Assembly (NCBI GenBank): GCA_964522215.1
Contig: CAZFVR010000003.1
Coordinates: 62,001 to 126,000, forward strand
Length of the DNA: 64,000 bases
Origin: CAG-390 sp964522215
GTDB taxonomy: Bacteria; Bacillota; Clostridia; Oscillospirales; CAG-272
Reading direction: 5' to 3'
In this document: positions 1 to 9,072 of the stretch, in pieces
Position numbering within the stretch: the first letter of the stretch is position 1
Layout: the number at the start of each line of letters is the position of its first letter
The notes under the pieces: generated by a model
Seen by the model: the letters and a program-made list of their open reading frames with translations, nothing else
Database searches by the model: none
Told to the model about the DNA's origin: nothing
Position numbers and translations under genes: made by a program

Positions 1-156
1 GGAGGAGGAACTGTTGCAAAGTTCATTGCAAAGCACAACATTGAGGTGGTTGACCTGGGCGTGCCGGTAATTTCAATGCACGCGCCCTACGAGATCATAT
101 CCAAGGTCGATCTTTACGAGGCGCACCGCGCCTTTGCCGCATTCAACAAATATTGA
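1..156 (+). CDS. M18 family aminopeptidase, C-terminal end (partial)
   Basis: The window opens inside this gene; 51 codons and the TGA stop at 154-156 are present. The tail reads GGGTVAKFIAKHN, then a segment with VPVISMHAPYEIISKVD, which is the conserved end of M18 (aspartyl aminopeptidase/aminopeptidase I) metallopeptidases; the His of SMHAPYE is a zinc ligand in that family. The enzyme removes N-terminal acidic or neutral residues from peptides in the cytoplasm. It ends 3 bp before the prfA start, so prfA may be translationally coupled to it. The N-terminal part lies outside the window, so nothing can be said about its start or completeness. Confidence 0.85.
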   Translation, partial: GGGTVAKFIAKHNIEVVDLGVPVISMHAPYEIISKVDLYEAHRAFAAFNKY

Positions 157-159
157 TCT

Positions 160-1257
160 ATGCCGGATCCGAATGCAATGTTGGGCAGGCTGCGCGAGAC
201 GGATAAAAGATACCGCGAGCTTGAGGCCTTGCTTGAGCGCCCCGAGACCTTTGCGGATATACCCCTTTATACGGAAACGATGAAGGAATACCGCTCGCTG
301 ACACCTGTTGTGACCAAGTACCGTGAGTACGAGAGCAACCTTTCGGCACTCGGCGAGGCTGCGGAGCTTTCGCGCATCTCGGATGACCCCGAGATGCGTG
401 CCTTGGCTGCCGAGGAAGCTGCGGCACTGCGCCCGATATGCGCAGCACTTGAGGAGGAGCTGACCGCAATGCTGCTGACGCGCGACCCGAACGATGACAG
501 AAACGTTGTTGTTGAGATACGCGCAGGAGCAGGCGGCGAGGAGGCCTGCCTTTTTGCCGCAGTGCTTTACAGAATGTATTCTATGTACTGCGAGCGCGCT
601 GGGTTTCGCTTATCTGTTGCCGACTCCAACGAAACAGGGCTGGGCGGTTTTCGCGCTTTGACCTTTACCGTAGAGGGTGACGGAGCATATTCGCGCTTTA
701 AATTTGAATCCGGCGTGCATCGCGTACAGCGCGTTCCGCTTACCGAATCGCAGGGGCGCATACAGACCTCGACCGTAACGGTGGCTGTACTGCCCGAGGC
801 GGATGAGGTGGATATAGAGATATTACCGCAGGACCTTGAATTTGAATCCTGCAAATCAAGCGGCGCGGGAGGTCAGCATATCAACAAGACCGAATCCGCC
901 GTGCGCATAACACACAAGCCATCGGGCATAGTTGTGGAATGCCAAGAGGAGCGCTCTCAATTTAAGAACAAGGACAAGGCGCTAAAGCTCTTGCGCGCCA
1001 AGCTTTATGATATAAAGCAACGAGAGCAGAACGAAAGCATTGCCGCCACCCGCCGCTCACAGGTAGGCAGCGGCGACAGGAGCGAAAAGATACGCACCTA
1101 TAACTATCCGCAAAACAGGGTAACAGACCACAGAATAGGGCTTACCCTGCACTCACTGGATTCATTTTTGGACGGCGATATAGGCGATATGGTGGATGCG
1201 CTCATTGCCGCGGATACCGCAAAAAAGCTCGCCGGGAGCTCATCCGACGAGCAATAA
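160..1257 (+). CDS. prfA: Peptide chain release factor 1
   Basis: Class I release factor that reads UAA and UAG stops and triggers peptidyl-tRNA hydrolysis on the ribosome. The catalytic GGQ motif is at residues 237-239 inside SSGAGGQHINKTE. The stop-recognition tripeptide is PLT within QRVPLTESQGRIQ; this fits the PxT of RF1 and not the SPF of RF2. Length (365 aa) is normal. The start is uncertain: ATG 160 lies 3 bp after the upstream stop, but ATG 178 (MLGRLRE) aligns better with the usual N-terminus and neither has a clear Shine-Dalgarno site. The gene prmC, which methylates the GGQ glutamine and usually follows prfA, is absent here; the next gene is a Sua5-type synthase. Confidence 0.97.
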   Translation: MPDPNAMLGRLRETDKRYRELEALLERPETFADIPLYTETMKEYRSLTPVVTKYREYESNLSALGEAAELSRISDDPEMRALAAEEAAALRPICAALEEELTAMLLTRDPNDDRNVVVEIRAGAGGEEACLFAAVLYRMYSMYCERAGFRLSVADSNETGLGGFRALTFTVEGDGAYSRFKFESGVHRVQRVPLTESQGRIQTSTVTVAVLPEADEVDIEILPQDLEFESCKSSGAGGQHINKTESAVRITHKPSGIVVECQEERSQFKNKDKALKLLRAKLYDIKQREQNESIAATRRSQVGSGDRSEKIRTYNYPQNRVTDHRIGLTLHSLDSFLDGDIGDMVDALIAADTAKKLAGSSSDEQ

Positions 1258-1378
1258 CAGTAGCACCTATAAAAAACTGCTAATGTAAAAGCAAAGGAAA
1301 CGGACGGCAGGCAAAACCAAAGGCAATGCCACGGCGGTCATGCAAGCCCAAAAGCTCACCCGCCGCCGTCCCCGATTT

Positions 1379-2470
1379 ATGAAAATGTCAATTTCAACAT
1401 CCCAAGCACAACAAAATATCAACACCACACACATAGATGTGGATCCCGATAATTTTGACCCATCGATACTACTGCCGGCCGCGCAGTCACTGCGCGCCGG
1501 CGGACTGGTGATATTCCCCACCGAGACGGTATACGGTCTTGGCGGAGATGCCACGAATGAGGGCTCGGCAAAAAAGATATATGCGGCCAAGGGGCGGCCA
1601 TCGGACAACCCGCTGATAATCCATATCTCCGACCCCAAAAACGCAGAGCCTTATTGTGTAACAACAAAGCTCTACTACAAGCTGGCGGCAAGCTTTATGC
1701 CGGGGCCTTTGACCGTCATCATGCAGAAAAAGGATACCATCCCCTCCTGCGTAACGGGTGGGCTTGACTCGGTAGCCGTAAGATGCCCCGCGCACCCGGT
1801 TGCAAATGAGCTGATAAAGCTGGCGGGCATCCCCATTGCCGCGCCAAGCGCAAATCTTTCCGGTCGCCCGTCCCCCACCAAGGCCGAGCACGCCGCGCAG
1901 GATCTTGACGGCCGCGTTGACTTTATAATAGACGGCGGAGAGTGCCGCTACGGCGTTGAATCCACCATAGTTCGCATAGATGACGATGAATCCCTAACAC
2001 TGCTTCGCCCGGGGGCTGTCACCTATGATGCACTCCGTTGCGTTGCCAAAAATGTATCGATAGCACCTGCTGTGACGGAAATGCTGGCAGCGAATGAGCG
2101 CCCGCTCTCTCCCGGTATGAAATACCGCCACTACGCGCCGTCAAAACCGCTGATACTTGTGAGGGGCTCGGAGGCCGCAAGGCTCCGCTTTTTCAGAGAA
2201 GCTCAGGCAAATGAGAACTGCTTGATCATATGCTATGACGAGCAAGCGCCGCTATTGACGGATGCAGACGGCAAGATCATAACGATCGGTGCGGGATATG
2301 ATCTTGCAACACAGATGCACCGAATATTTGCCGCACTGCGCGAATCCGACGAGATAGATGCTGACGTTATATACGCCAACCTGCCTGACACCGACGGGCT
2401 CGGCCTTGCGCTTTACAATCGACTGATACGTGCCGCGGCACATACCGTAATAGATCTTGACAAGGCGTGA
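1379..2470 (+). CDS. ywlC: L-threonylcarbamoyladenylate synthase (Sua5/YwlC type)
   Basis: Makes threonylcarbamoyl-AMP from threonine, bicarbonate and ATP, the first step of the t6A37 modification of ANN-reading tRNAs. The YrdC core is clear: FPTETVYGLGGDA near the N-terminus, then KGRPSDNPLIIHI and PSANLSGRPSPT. The linker SPGMKYRHYAP and a C-terminal domain of roughly 120 residues identify the longer Sua5 form, not the short TsaC form. An in-frame ATG at 1340 would add 13 Arg-rich residues; ATG 1379 gives a length (363 aa) closer to B. subtilis YwlC, but neither start has a good ribosome binding site. It follows prfA by about 120 bp, as in many Firmicutes apart from the missing prmC. Confidence 0.93.
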   Translation: MKMSISTSQAQQNINTTHIDVDPDNFDPSILLPAAQSLRAGGLVIFPTETVYGLGGDATNEGSAKKIYAAKGRPSDNPLIIHISDPKNAEPYCVTTKLYYKLAASFMPGPLTVIMQKKDTIPSCVTGGLDSVAVRCPAHPVANELIKLAGIPIAAPSANLSGRPSPTKAEHAAQDLDGRVDFIIDGGECRYGVESTIVRIDDDESLTLLRPGAVTYDALRCVAKNVSIAPAVTEMLAANERPLSPGMKYRHYAPSKPLILVRGSEAARLRFFREAQANENCLIICYDEQAPLLTDADGKIITIGAGYDLATQMHRIFAALRESDEIDADVIYANLPDTDGLGLALYNRLIRAAAHTVIDLDKA

Positions 2471-2593
2471 GAGTGTTTTTAGTTCTTAAATCAATAGCTC
2501 CCGCCAAATAAGTGCTAACAGCCATCTACTTTTGTAAGAAGAGATAACAATATAAACAGACATAGTAAAAACAAGGAGAGATCAGATCCCCGA

Positions 2594-4831
2594 ATGGCAA
2601 GAAAAAAGAAAAATGATGCCTCTGAGCTGTTGCCTGCCGCCGAGGCTCCGATAACCGAGCAATATATTACCGAAACGATAGAAAAAAACTATATGCCGTA
2701 TGTTATGAGCGTTATAGTTTCACGTGCGATACCCGCCATCGACGGCTTTAAGCCCGCGCACCGTAAGCTGCTTTATACGATGTATAAAATGGGACTTATG
2801 AGCGGACCGCGTTCAAAAAGCGCAAACGTTGTAGGCCAGACCATGCGCCTCAACCCTCACGGAGATGCGGCGATATATGACACGCTTGTAAGACTCACAC
2901 GCGACAACGCCACGCTGCTTCACCCCTTTATAGATTCCAAGGGAGGCTTTGGTAAGCAGTACAGCTCCGGTCCTTACTCTGCGCCGCGTTACACTGAGGT
3001 AAGGCTTGAAAAATTTGCGGCGGAGATATTCTCCGGCATTGAAAAGAATGCCGTGGATATGGTGGACAACTATGACGGCACTATGAAAGAGCCGGCACTT
3101 ATGCCAACCACCTTTCCCAACGTGCTCGTCACCCCCAACATGGGTATTGCGGTCGGTATGGCATCAAATATATGCTCCTTTAACCTCGCCGAGATATGCG
3201 ACGGCACGATCGCTCTGCTCCGCAATCCTCGTACCGATACCGAGCGACTGCTTGACATAATAAAAGCACCGGATTTCTCCGGCGGCGGACTTATAGTCTA
3301 CAATCGCGACAAGATGCGTGAGATCTTTGAGACCGGCTCCGGCTCGGTCAAGGTACGTTCGCGCTACACCTATGATCCCAAGGCAAACTGCATAGACATC
3401 TCGGAGATCCCCTACTCCACCACCATCGAGCAGATAATAAAGCAGACGACCGACCTCATCAAGGAGGGCAAGCTTAAGGAGATATCGGATATTCGAGACG
3501 AGATAGGTCTTTCCGGCTTTAGACTTACAATAGACATTCGCCGCGGAACGGATCCCGACCAACTCATGGCCAAGCTATTTAAGCTGACATCCCTTGAGGA
3601 TTCATTTAAATGCAACTTCAATATCCTCATCGGCTCCGTACCGCGCCAGATGGGCGTGCGAGAGATACTTGAGGAATGGATAAAATTCCGCTCCGAATGC
3701 TACTCACGTGAGCTGCGCTTTGATCTTGAACGCAAAAAAGAACGACTGCACCTTTTGATCGGTCTTGGGCGCATATTGCTTGACATTGATAAAGCGATAA
3801 AGATCATTCGCGGAACGGAAAAGGATGCGGATGTTATCCCCAATCTTTGCTCAGGCTTTGGTATTGACGTTCCGCAGGCCGAGTTTATTGCGGATATAAA
3901 GCTTCGCCACCTGAACCGCGAGTATATTCTAAATCGCATAAAGGACATTGACGATCTGCAAAAGCAGATAGCCGAGCTGGAAGATATACTCTCCGATGAG
4001 CTTAAGCTTAAAAAACAGATAGCCGCACAGCTGGCGGATATAAAGAAAAAATACGGTCAGCCGAGACGCTCGGAACTGATCGAGGAGAGCGAGATAACGA
4101 CTGCAGCACCGGTGGAGAATATTGAAAACTACCCCGCACACTTCTTCCTGACATCCGAGGGCTACTTTAAAAAGATAACAGCGCTATCCCTGCGCGGAAA
4201 CGATGAGCACAGGTTTAAGGACGGCGACAGCATGATAGGTGAAGCGGAGGGCGACAACCTGACGGAGCTTTATTTCTTCACCGACCGCGCACAAGTATAT
4301 CATGCCAGAGCCTGCGACTTTGAGACCTGCAAAGCATCGGCCATGGGAGAATTTTTGCCCGCAAAGCTCGGGTTTGACTCGGGCGAGAAGCCGATACTCA
4401 TGAAGGTCGGTGCAGAATGGAGCGAGGATCGGCGCATGGTATTTATCTTTGAAAACGGCAAGGGAGTGCGCGTACCGCAGGCGGTATATCAGACCAAGGG
4501 CAACCGCCGCAAGCTGACGGGAGCTTACTCGCAGGCCTCCCCAATAGTAGGAATATTTGAGGAGGAGCGGCCGTTTGAGATATTACTGCTGACCAGCAAC
4601 GATAAGGCGGCGGTCATATCCTCCTCCCTCATTCCCGAAAAAGCCACAAGGAGCGCCGGCGGCGTTCAGCTGGTAACGCTGAAGGGCGGCGCTACGCTTG
4701 CTGCGGCGTTAGATGACTTTAGTGACAGATTTGAAAGCACCAAGGGTTACAAAAAAATAAAGATCCCTGCCACACCGGTGCTGCTGGTGGAAAAGGATAT
4801 TGAAAAGATGCAGATGAAACTTGATCTGTAA
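2594..4831 (+). CDS. Type II DNA topoisomerase subunit A (ParC/GyrA-like)
   Basis: DNA-cleaving subunit of a type IIA topoisomerase. The catalytic tyrosine is Y133 in SAPRYTEVRLEKF, and the winged-helix region HGDAAIYDTLVR is at residues 89-100. A coiled coil follows around residues 440-490, then a C-terminal beta-pinwheel of about 230 residues. I see no GyrA-box (QRRGGKG), so a decatenase (topoisomerase IV-like) role is more likely than supercoiling, but this is inference. At the position equivalent to E. coli GyrA Ser83, the main quinolone contact, there is Ala92; Asp96 matches Asp87. The ATPase subunit (ParE/GyrB) is not next to it. A GGAG about 13 nt upstream of ATG 2594 supports the start. 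745 aa is usual for ParC-like subunits. Confidence 0.93.
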   Translation: MARKKKNDASELLPAAEAPITEQYITETIEKNYMPYVMSVIVSRAIPAIDGFKPAHRKLLYTMYKMGLMSGPRSKSANVVGQTMRLNPHGDAAIYDTLVRLTRDNATLLHPFIDSKGGFGKQYSSGPYSAPRYTEVRLEKFAAEIFSGIEKNAVDMVDNYDGTMKEPALMPTTFPNVLVTPNMGIAVGMASNICSFNLAEICDGTIALLRNPRTDTERLLDIIKAPDFSGGGLIVYNRDKMREIFETGSGSVKVRSRYTYDPKANCIDISEIPYSTTIEQIIKQTTDLIKEGKLKEISDIRDEIGLSGFRLTIDIRRGTDPDQLMAKLFKLTSLEDSFKCNFNILIGSVPRQMGVREILEEWIKFRSECYSRELRFDLERKKERLHLLIGLGRILLDIDKAIKIIRGTEKDADVIPNLCSGFGIDVPQAEFIADIKLRHLNREYILNRIKDIDDLQKQIAELEDILSDELKLKKQIAAQLADIKKKYGQPRRSELIEESEITTAAPVENIENYPAHFFLTSEGYFKKITALSLRGNDEHRFKDGDSMIGEAEGDNLTELYFFTDRAQVYHARACDFETCKASAMGEFLPAKLGFDSGEKPILMKVGAEWSEDRRMVFIFENGKGVRVPQAVYQTKGNRRKLTGAYSQASPIVGIFEEERPFEILLLTSNDKAAVISSSLIPEKATRSAGGVQLVTLKGGATLAAALDDFSDRFESTKGYKKIKIPATPVLLVEKDIEKMQMKLDL

Positions 4832-4876
4832 AGTCAAAATTGCCGCCGCGCCGCGGCGGAACGGAGATCACTACCA

Positions 4877-5863
4877 ATGAAAAAAATACCCGAAAAAATC
4901 AAGAAAGTTGCGGCTCTTTTTATGGCGTTGGCACTCGCCTTTGCCACATCACTGGCCGTGTATGCCTCGCTGGTATACGACAGCGCAGTTGACCCGGTAG
5001 TTTCACTTTCAGGACTTGCGCAGTATGTTGAGGATTATGTATTGTCCCCGCTCTCAAATCGCATTGACGATCTCACCGCCAGAGTCAGCGCACTGGAGCT
5101 TGGCGGCGGTGGCGGCGGTGGCGGAGGAGGCATGAACTCCGAAGCCTATCAAGCAATAATGTCACGTATAGCCGCGCTCGAGGAGCAAGGCAAGTCCAAG
5201 GATGCAGAGATCGCGGCACTAAAAAACAAGCTGCAATCGCTTGAGAACGATCACGGCTCAAGACTCACCGAGATCGAGTCAAACTACTCGAATATATCAA
5301 AGCAGATAGATTCAATAAATGACTCGATAACCGGCATAAAGAGCAGTATTGAAACACTTCGCGCCGACAAGAACAGTCTTGAAAAGAACTTTTCCGACCT
5401 TTCAAACAAATACCTGAGCGTGACAAAGGAGATGAACTCGCTTCGTGCTTCTATCGACGCGCTGACAGGAGATAGCGGTGCGATCACAGATCTGCGCGCA
5501 AAATATGATGCGCTGAGGGAGACAATAGAGCAGCTCCAAACTAAGGCGGGCGTTATGTACAGACCTGTATTTGTTGATGCGGGACAAACGATACGCGCCA
5601 AAAACGCCGACGAGGGCGTGCTGGTGATAGTAAGATCCGGCTATGCCGTGATAGAATCCCCCTACAATACCTCCGGCACACTGCAGGGCGTGAACGATCT
5701 TACCACCGGCGAGGAGCTTTACAACGGTGCGGATGCGCCGCTGATGCACAACCTGCTGATCCCGCGCGGCGCAGAGGACGGCCGCGGTATTCGCATTGAG
5801 AGCTACGACGGTGCTTATGTTATGATAGGCGGCGAGTACATAATTGAAGATGCCCATGAATAA
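4877..5863 (+). CDS. Exported coiled-coil protein of unknown function
   Basis: No family recognised. Residues 1-33 look like a signal peptide or N-terminal anchor (basic KKIPEKIKK, then a hydrophobic run ending AVYAS). A short helix-prone segment is followed by a run of ten glycines near residue 80, then a long coiled coil (about residues 95-220, rich in heptads of Leu/Ile/Ser). The last 100 residues look globular and beta-rich, with VFVDAGQTIRAKN and a final GEYIIEDAHE. The stop overlaps the start region of the SpoIID-like gene downstream, so the two are probably co-translated and may act together outside the membrane. The layout (anchor, rod, small head domain) suggests a spacer or scaffold at the cell surface; that is inference. 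Confidence 0.75.
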   Translation: MKKIPEKIKKVAALFMALALAFATSLAVYASLVYDSAVDPVVSLSGLAQYVEDYVLSPLSNRIDDLTARVSALELGGGGGGGGGGMNSEAYQAIMSRIAALEEQGKSKDAEIAALKNKLQSLENDHGSRLTEIESNYSNISKQIDSINDSITGIKSSIETLRADKNSLEKNFSDLSNKYLSVTKEMNSLRASIDALTGDSGAITDLRAKYDALRETIEQLQTKAGVMYRPVFVDAGQTIRAKNADEGVLVIVRSGYAVIESPYNTSGTLQGVNDLTTGEELYNGADAPLMHNLLIPRGAEDGRGIRIESYDGAYVMIGGEYIIEDAHE

Positions 5864-7883
5864 ACGCAATAAAAGCGCAATAAGCTTAGACAGTGCGGGC
5901 ACAGTAAAAAGAGGGGCCAAAGCAAACGGCAGGCGTTCCCTTTGCGGGGTACTGCTTGCAGCGCTTGTTGCTGCCATGCTGCTCAGCGGAGTCACACTGG
6001 TGATAAACGCATCGGCGGATGCCTCGGCACTCTCATCCTACACGATAAAATCGAACGTCAAGACCAGCCCCATGTATCTTGCCATTGGGCTAAGATACGG
6101 CGTTGACGCGCCGTTTTCCTGCTCTATGCTCTCCCCATACGGCTTTGTTGTGGGTGAGACCGAGATCACAAGAACGGACAGGAACTTTAAGCCTCTCTTT
6201 AAGCTCAACTCCGCCACAGTTCATGCCGTGTGCGACACGAACCTCAAGATCGGATACAACTCCTGCTCACAGGCCACGGAGGATAATGCCGACATAGGCG
6301 GATACCACGTTGAGATCGCCAATGCGGCCGATATCTGGGCGGATTTTGCATCCTACTCGGATCTTTTTGAAGCGATGTACGAGCAGTGCTTCCCTGCCTA
6401 TATCAACGGCGAAAAGTGCATCCGCATAGGTGCCTTCCCCACCTATACAGCGGCGGGAGAGGCCGCGGCGACGATATCCTCGATCATGACCAACCGCACG
6501 GTGCGCATCGCATCGCCGTCCGCCACCGGTGTTTCGGTCCTCGACGACACGATGGAGAGCATACTTTTTGAATACGAGGGCGGCGACCATTTTTATCTCG
6601 GTTTTTCGGCATATCAACAGCCGGGGCGCGACCACGCATATATACAGGACGTTGCAACATCAACACTCTATGACGGACTGTTTTGCTTTAGGCATTTTAT
6701 AGGGTCTGAATGTAACGGGCTTTTGCAAATAAACGTGGTCGAGCTCAACACATATGTTGAGGGCGTTCTCCCCAACGAGATATACACCAGTTGGGATATC
6801 GAAACGCAAAAAGCCTTTGCCATCACCGTAAGATCCTATTCGGTAAAGTGCGTGGGCAAGCATTATTCCTCCTACGGCTTTGATATGTGCAGTCTTTCGC
6901 ACTGCGAAAACTACCGCGGGCGCAAGCTTATAACCTCACGCGTGACACAAGCAGTAAACGAAACACGCGACCAGATACTGACCTTCGGCTCGACCATAGT
7001 TGAGGGACTTTACTCCTCAAGCATCGGTGGCTGGTCGGTGGATCCCAAGTATGTTTGGGGCGGCACAACGGACAGCTACCTGCGAACACAGGCCACACCT
7101 TGGGAAAAATACTCGGAGTATGCATCAGGGCTTTGGTTTAACGAGGTTACGGCGGCGCAGCTCAAGACCGCCTGCCGCGAATACGGCGAGACACAGATCA
7201 ATTCAAACATCTCACGTGTTGAGACCACCACGACCGGCGACTCCTCCCCTTATGTTTACAGCATAAAGCTTACAGATTCAAACGGAAACACCGCATCCGC
7301 TACCCGCTGTTCCGGCGTGCGCAGCCTGCTTTCCGGCTATGTTTGGTCGGCAAACATCAAAATAGGGCGCGGGTCCGTTGACTACACATATGAGGATGTT
7401 ATATCCACAAGAATAATAAACCTCATGGGATCGAGCGCGGGGTCCGTCAGCGTAAAGACAAAAAACGGTGTTATTGTATCAGATGCCGCAGGATTTAACT
7501 TTTTGACCGATCTCGGTACTGCCATAAAGGACGGCTCATCGACCCTACATATCTATACAGGCAACGGAATAGCGCAGATAATAGGCGGAGATATAGACAT
7601 CCCCATGTCTACCGAGCCTGATGCCAACGGCAACTACACTGTTGTATCAAACTACGGCACATTCCTGATCGTAAACCAGCTGAAGCAGGTCAAAAAGACG
7701 CACTACGCCTCCTCGTCCTCCGCCTTTGCCATCGTTGGCAAGGGTATGGGCCACGGCGTTGGAATGAGCCAGTTTGGCGCCTCCGATCTCGGTGAGGCGG
7801 GAGCTACAGCATCGCAGATCCTGCTTGCATACTTCCCCGGCACGACCGTGAGCAACTATTTTGACTTTTTAAAGGGTAATTGA
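5850..7883 (+). CDS. SpoIID/LytB-domain protein (peptidoglycan lytic enzyme or amidase enhancer)
   Basis: SpoIID-family proteins are membrane-anchored lytic transglycosylases that cut glycan strands stripped of peptides, in Bacillus during engulfment. Here a basic N-terminus and one hydrophobic helix (about residues 28-50) anchor the protein. A SPOR-like stretch (YINGEKCIRIGAFPTYTAAGEA) lies in the middle. The SpoIID domain starts near residue 295 with VEGVLPNEIYTSW, where the Glu of LPNEI matches the catalytic Glu, and ends with GKGMGHGVGMSQFGA near residue 630. At about 677 aa it is twice the length of B. subtilis SpoIID. ATG 5850 or 5856 are the likely starts, both overlapping the end of the coiled-coil gene; a TTG at 5844 is also open. 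It may be a vegetative wall enzyme and not the sporulation one. Confidence 0.88.
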   Translation: MPMNKRNKSAISLDSAGTVKRGAKANGRRSLCGVLLAALVAAMLLSGVTLVINASADASALSSYTIKSNVKTSPMYLAIGLRYGVDAPFSCSMLSPYGFVVGETEITRTDRNFKPLFKLNSATVHAVCDTNLKIGYNSCSQATEDNADIGGYHVEIANAADIWADFASYSDLFEAMYEQCFPAYINGEKCIRIGAFPTYTAAGEAAATISSIMTNRTVRIASPSATGVSVLDDTMESILFEYEGGDHFYLGFSAYQQPGRDHAYIQDVATSTLYDGLFCFRHFIGSECNGLLQINVVELNTYVEGVLPNEIYTSWDIETQKAFAITVRSYSVKCVGKHYSSYGFDMCSLSHCENYRGRKLITSRVTQAVNETRDQILTFGSTIVEGLYSSSIGGWSVDPKYVWGGTTDSYLRTQATPWEKYSEYASGLWFNEVTAAQLKTACREYGETQINSNISRVETTTTGDSSPYVYSIKLTDSNGNTASATRCSGVRSLLSGYVWSANIKIGRGSVDYTYEDVISTRIINLMGSSAGSVSVKTKNGVIVSDAAGFNFLTDLGTAIKDGSSTLHIYTGNGIAQIIGGDIDIPMSTEPDANGNYTVVSNYGTFLIVNQLKQVKKTHYASSSSAFAIVGKGMGHGVGMSQFGASDLGEAGATASQILLAYFPGTTVSNYFDFLKGN

Positions 7884-7930
7884 CGGTCGGCAACCGATCG
7901 GTTTATTCATTGACCCACAAAAACAATACT

Positions 7931-7971
7931 GCCCCGAGGCGGAAGTCGCTAAAAACTTCCCGCCTCGGGGC
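7931..7971. terminator. Two-way terminator between spoIID-like and PHP genes
   Basis: Inverted repeat GCCCCGAGGCGGAAGT / ACTTCCCGCCTCGGGGC with one bulged base and a loop of about 8 nt. It lies between two converging genes, with a T-rich stretch on the right (TTAGTTTATATTTT) and A-rich sequence on the left. Confidence 0.8.
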
Positions 7972-8003
7972 ATGTTAGTTTATATTTTAACGGTTTGAGA
8001 TGG

Positions 8004-8957
8004 TCATCTTACGAATTCCATAACATCGGCCTCGTTTATATCGCAAAGCTCAGTAATGCGATCCGCCATGCGGATCTTATCCAGCCCAGCCAGCGAATGT
8101 GCATCTGTACCAAAGGTAAACTTGCACCCCGCCGCTTTTGCCAGCTTCATTACGCGTATCATAGGCTCATCAACAAAATCATTTTCCGAGAACTTAAATG
8201 CACCGGTGTTTATCTCAATCCCCGCCCCCATTTTGGCGGCGATCGAGAAGCATTCAAGATACCTTTCATCGCTGACGGACTCTATCATACGCTTTTGCAG
8301 ATCCTTCGAGAAGCCGCAGGGGGAGAATGTGTGCGCCACGATGGTGGGAGTGGTGCGCGTAAGCTTTTTAAACTCCGAGTTTGACATAAGGCTTAAAAAG
8401 CTGTGGTACATAAATTCGGCATTATACGCTACAACTGCATCGGTGCGCTCGCCAAGCATTGCGGCTATCTCCGCCTCGGGTACTGCATCCATAAGCTTGC
8501 GTGCGCGTTCCTCACCCAGCTCCGGCATAAGGGATGCAAGCTTTACCGAAAGTTCTGACCTCTTTGTTCTTATATCGTCCATCTCGGGGATTACAAAGTT
8601 CCTCATATGTACGTGGGTATGCGGTACCAAAACATAATCAAATTGCTTTGCGGTCTCGGCGAGCATACCAAGGTTATCCGACATTCCGCAATACTCGGTC
8701 TCTGTCCCCACCATAAGTCTTATACCGGGCAATGTCGGCATGGCGGCACGTGCACCCTCAAGACCGTAATTTATCATTTGCATGTGATACCAATGGCTCG
8801 GCCCGGGTACTTTTTCATCCCACAGGTGATTGGATACACCAAAATTTGTGTGTCCCAGCTCCTTTGCGCGGTGGGCAAAGGCTTCAACGGTTGCCGTAGG
8901 ATCGTAACAGCAGAGGGACAGCAGGGTGTGATTGTGAATATCGTGTTTTACTTGCAT
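8004..8957 (-). CDS. PHP-domain metal-dependent phosphoesterase
   Basis: The PHP fold binds two or three metals and hydrolyses phosphate esters, as in HisK-type histidinol phosphatase. Motifs in order: HDIHNHT at residues 5-11, a middle ETE (GTETEYCG), VPHTHVHM near residue 112, a HTF (VAHTFSPCG) near residue 210 and GTDAHS near residue 289. All main metal ligands therefore appear present. The protein is 317 aa, longer than minimal PHP domains. No histidine biosynthesis genes are nearby, so the substrate cannot be named. It has its own promoter at 8996-9024, divergent from deoC, and ends at a shared terminator. Confidence 0.88.
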   Translation of the reverse strand: MQVKHDIHNHTLLSLCCYDPTATVEAFAHRAKELGHTNFGVSNHLWDEKVPGPSHWYHMQMINYGLEGARAAMPTLPGIRLMVGTETEYCGMSDNLGMLAETAKQFDYVLVPHTHVHMRNFVIPEMDDIRTKRSELSVKLASLMPELGEERARKLMDAVPEAEIAAMLGERTDAVVAYNAEFMYHSFLSLMSNSEFKKLTRTTPTIVAHTFSPCGFSKDLQKRMIESVSDERYLECFSIAAKMGAGIEINTGAFKFSENDFVDEPMIRVMKLAKAAGCKFTFGTDAHSLAGLDKIRMADRITELCDINEADVMEFVR

Positions 8958-8995
8958 TTTAGGTTACCGGCCTTTCTTTTATCTTTATCACCCTT

Positions 8996-9024
8996 ATTAT
9001 AGCAGATGTTTGCACCAATTTCAA
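8996..9024 (-). promoter_or_regulatory. Promoter of the PHP gene
   Basis: On the minus strand: TTGAAA, 17 bp, TATAAT, with an extended -10 (TGC). It lies about 38 bp upstream of the PHP start. Confidence 0.75.
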
Positions 9025-9043
9025 CGGTTTTAGCATTTTTTAC

Positions 9044-9072
9044 TTGATATTTTTCATCAAATATGATATCAT
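9044..9072 (+). promoter_or_regulatory. Promoter of deoC
   Basis: TTGATA, 17 bp, TATCAT with an extended -10 (TGA), about 50 bp before the deoC start. The -35/spacer part contains an inverted repeat (TTGAT...ATCAA). Confidence 0.7.

Noticed and set aside
5402..5995. A 197-codon minus-strand frame across the rod protein/SpoIID junction
   Set aside because: Opposite two convincing genes, no ribosome site, composition typical of an antisense shadow.
7995..9002. Several plus-strand frames across the PHP gene
   Set aside because: They lie opposite a protein that carries all PHP metal motifs; none has a ribosome site or family pattern.
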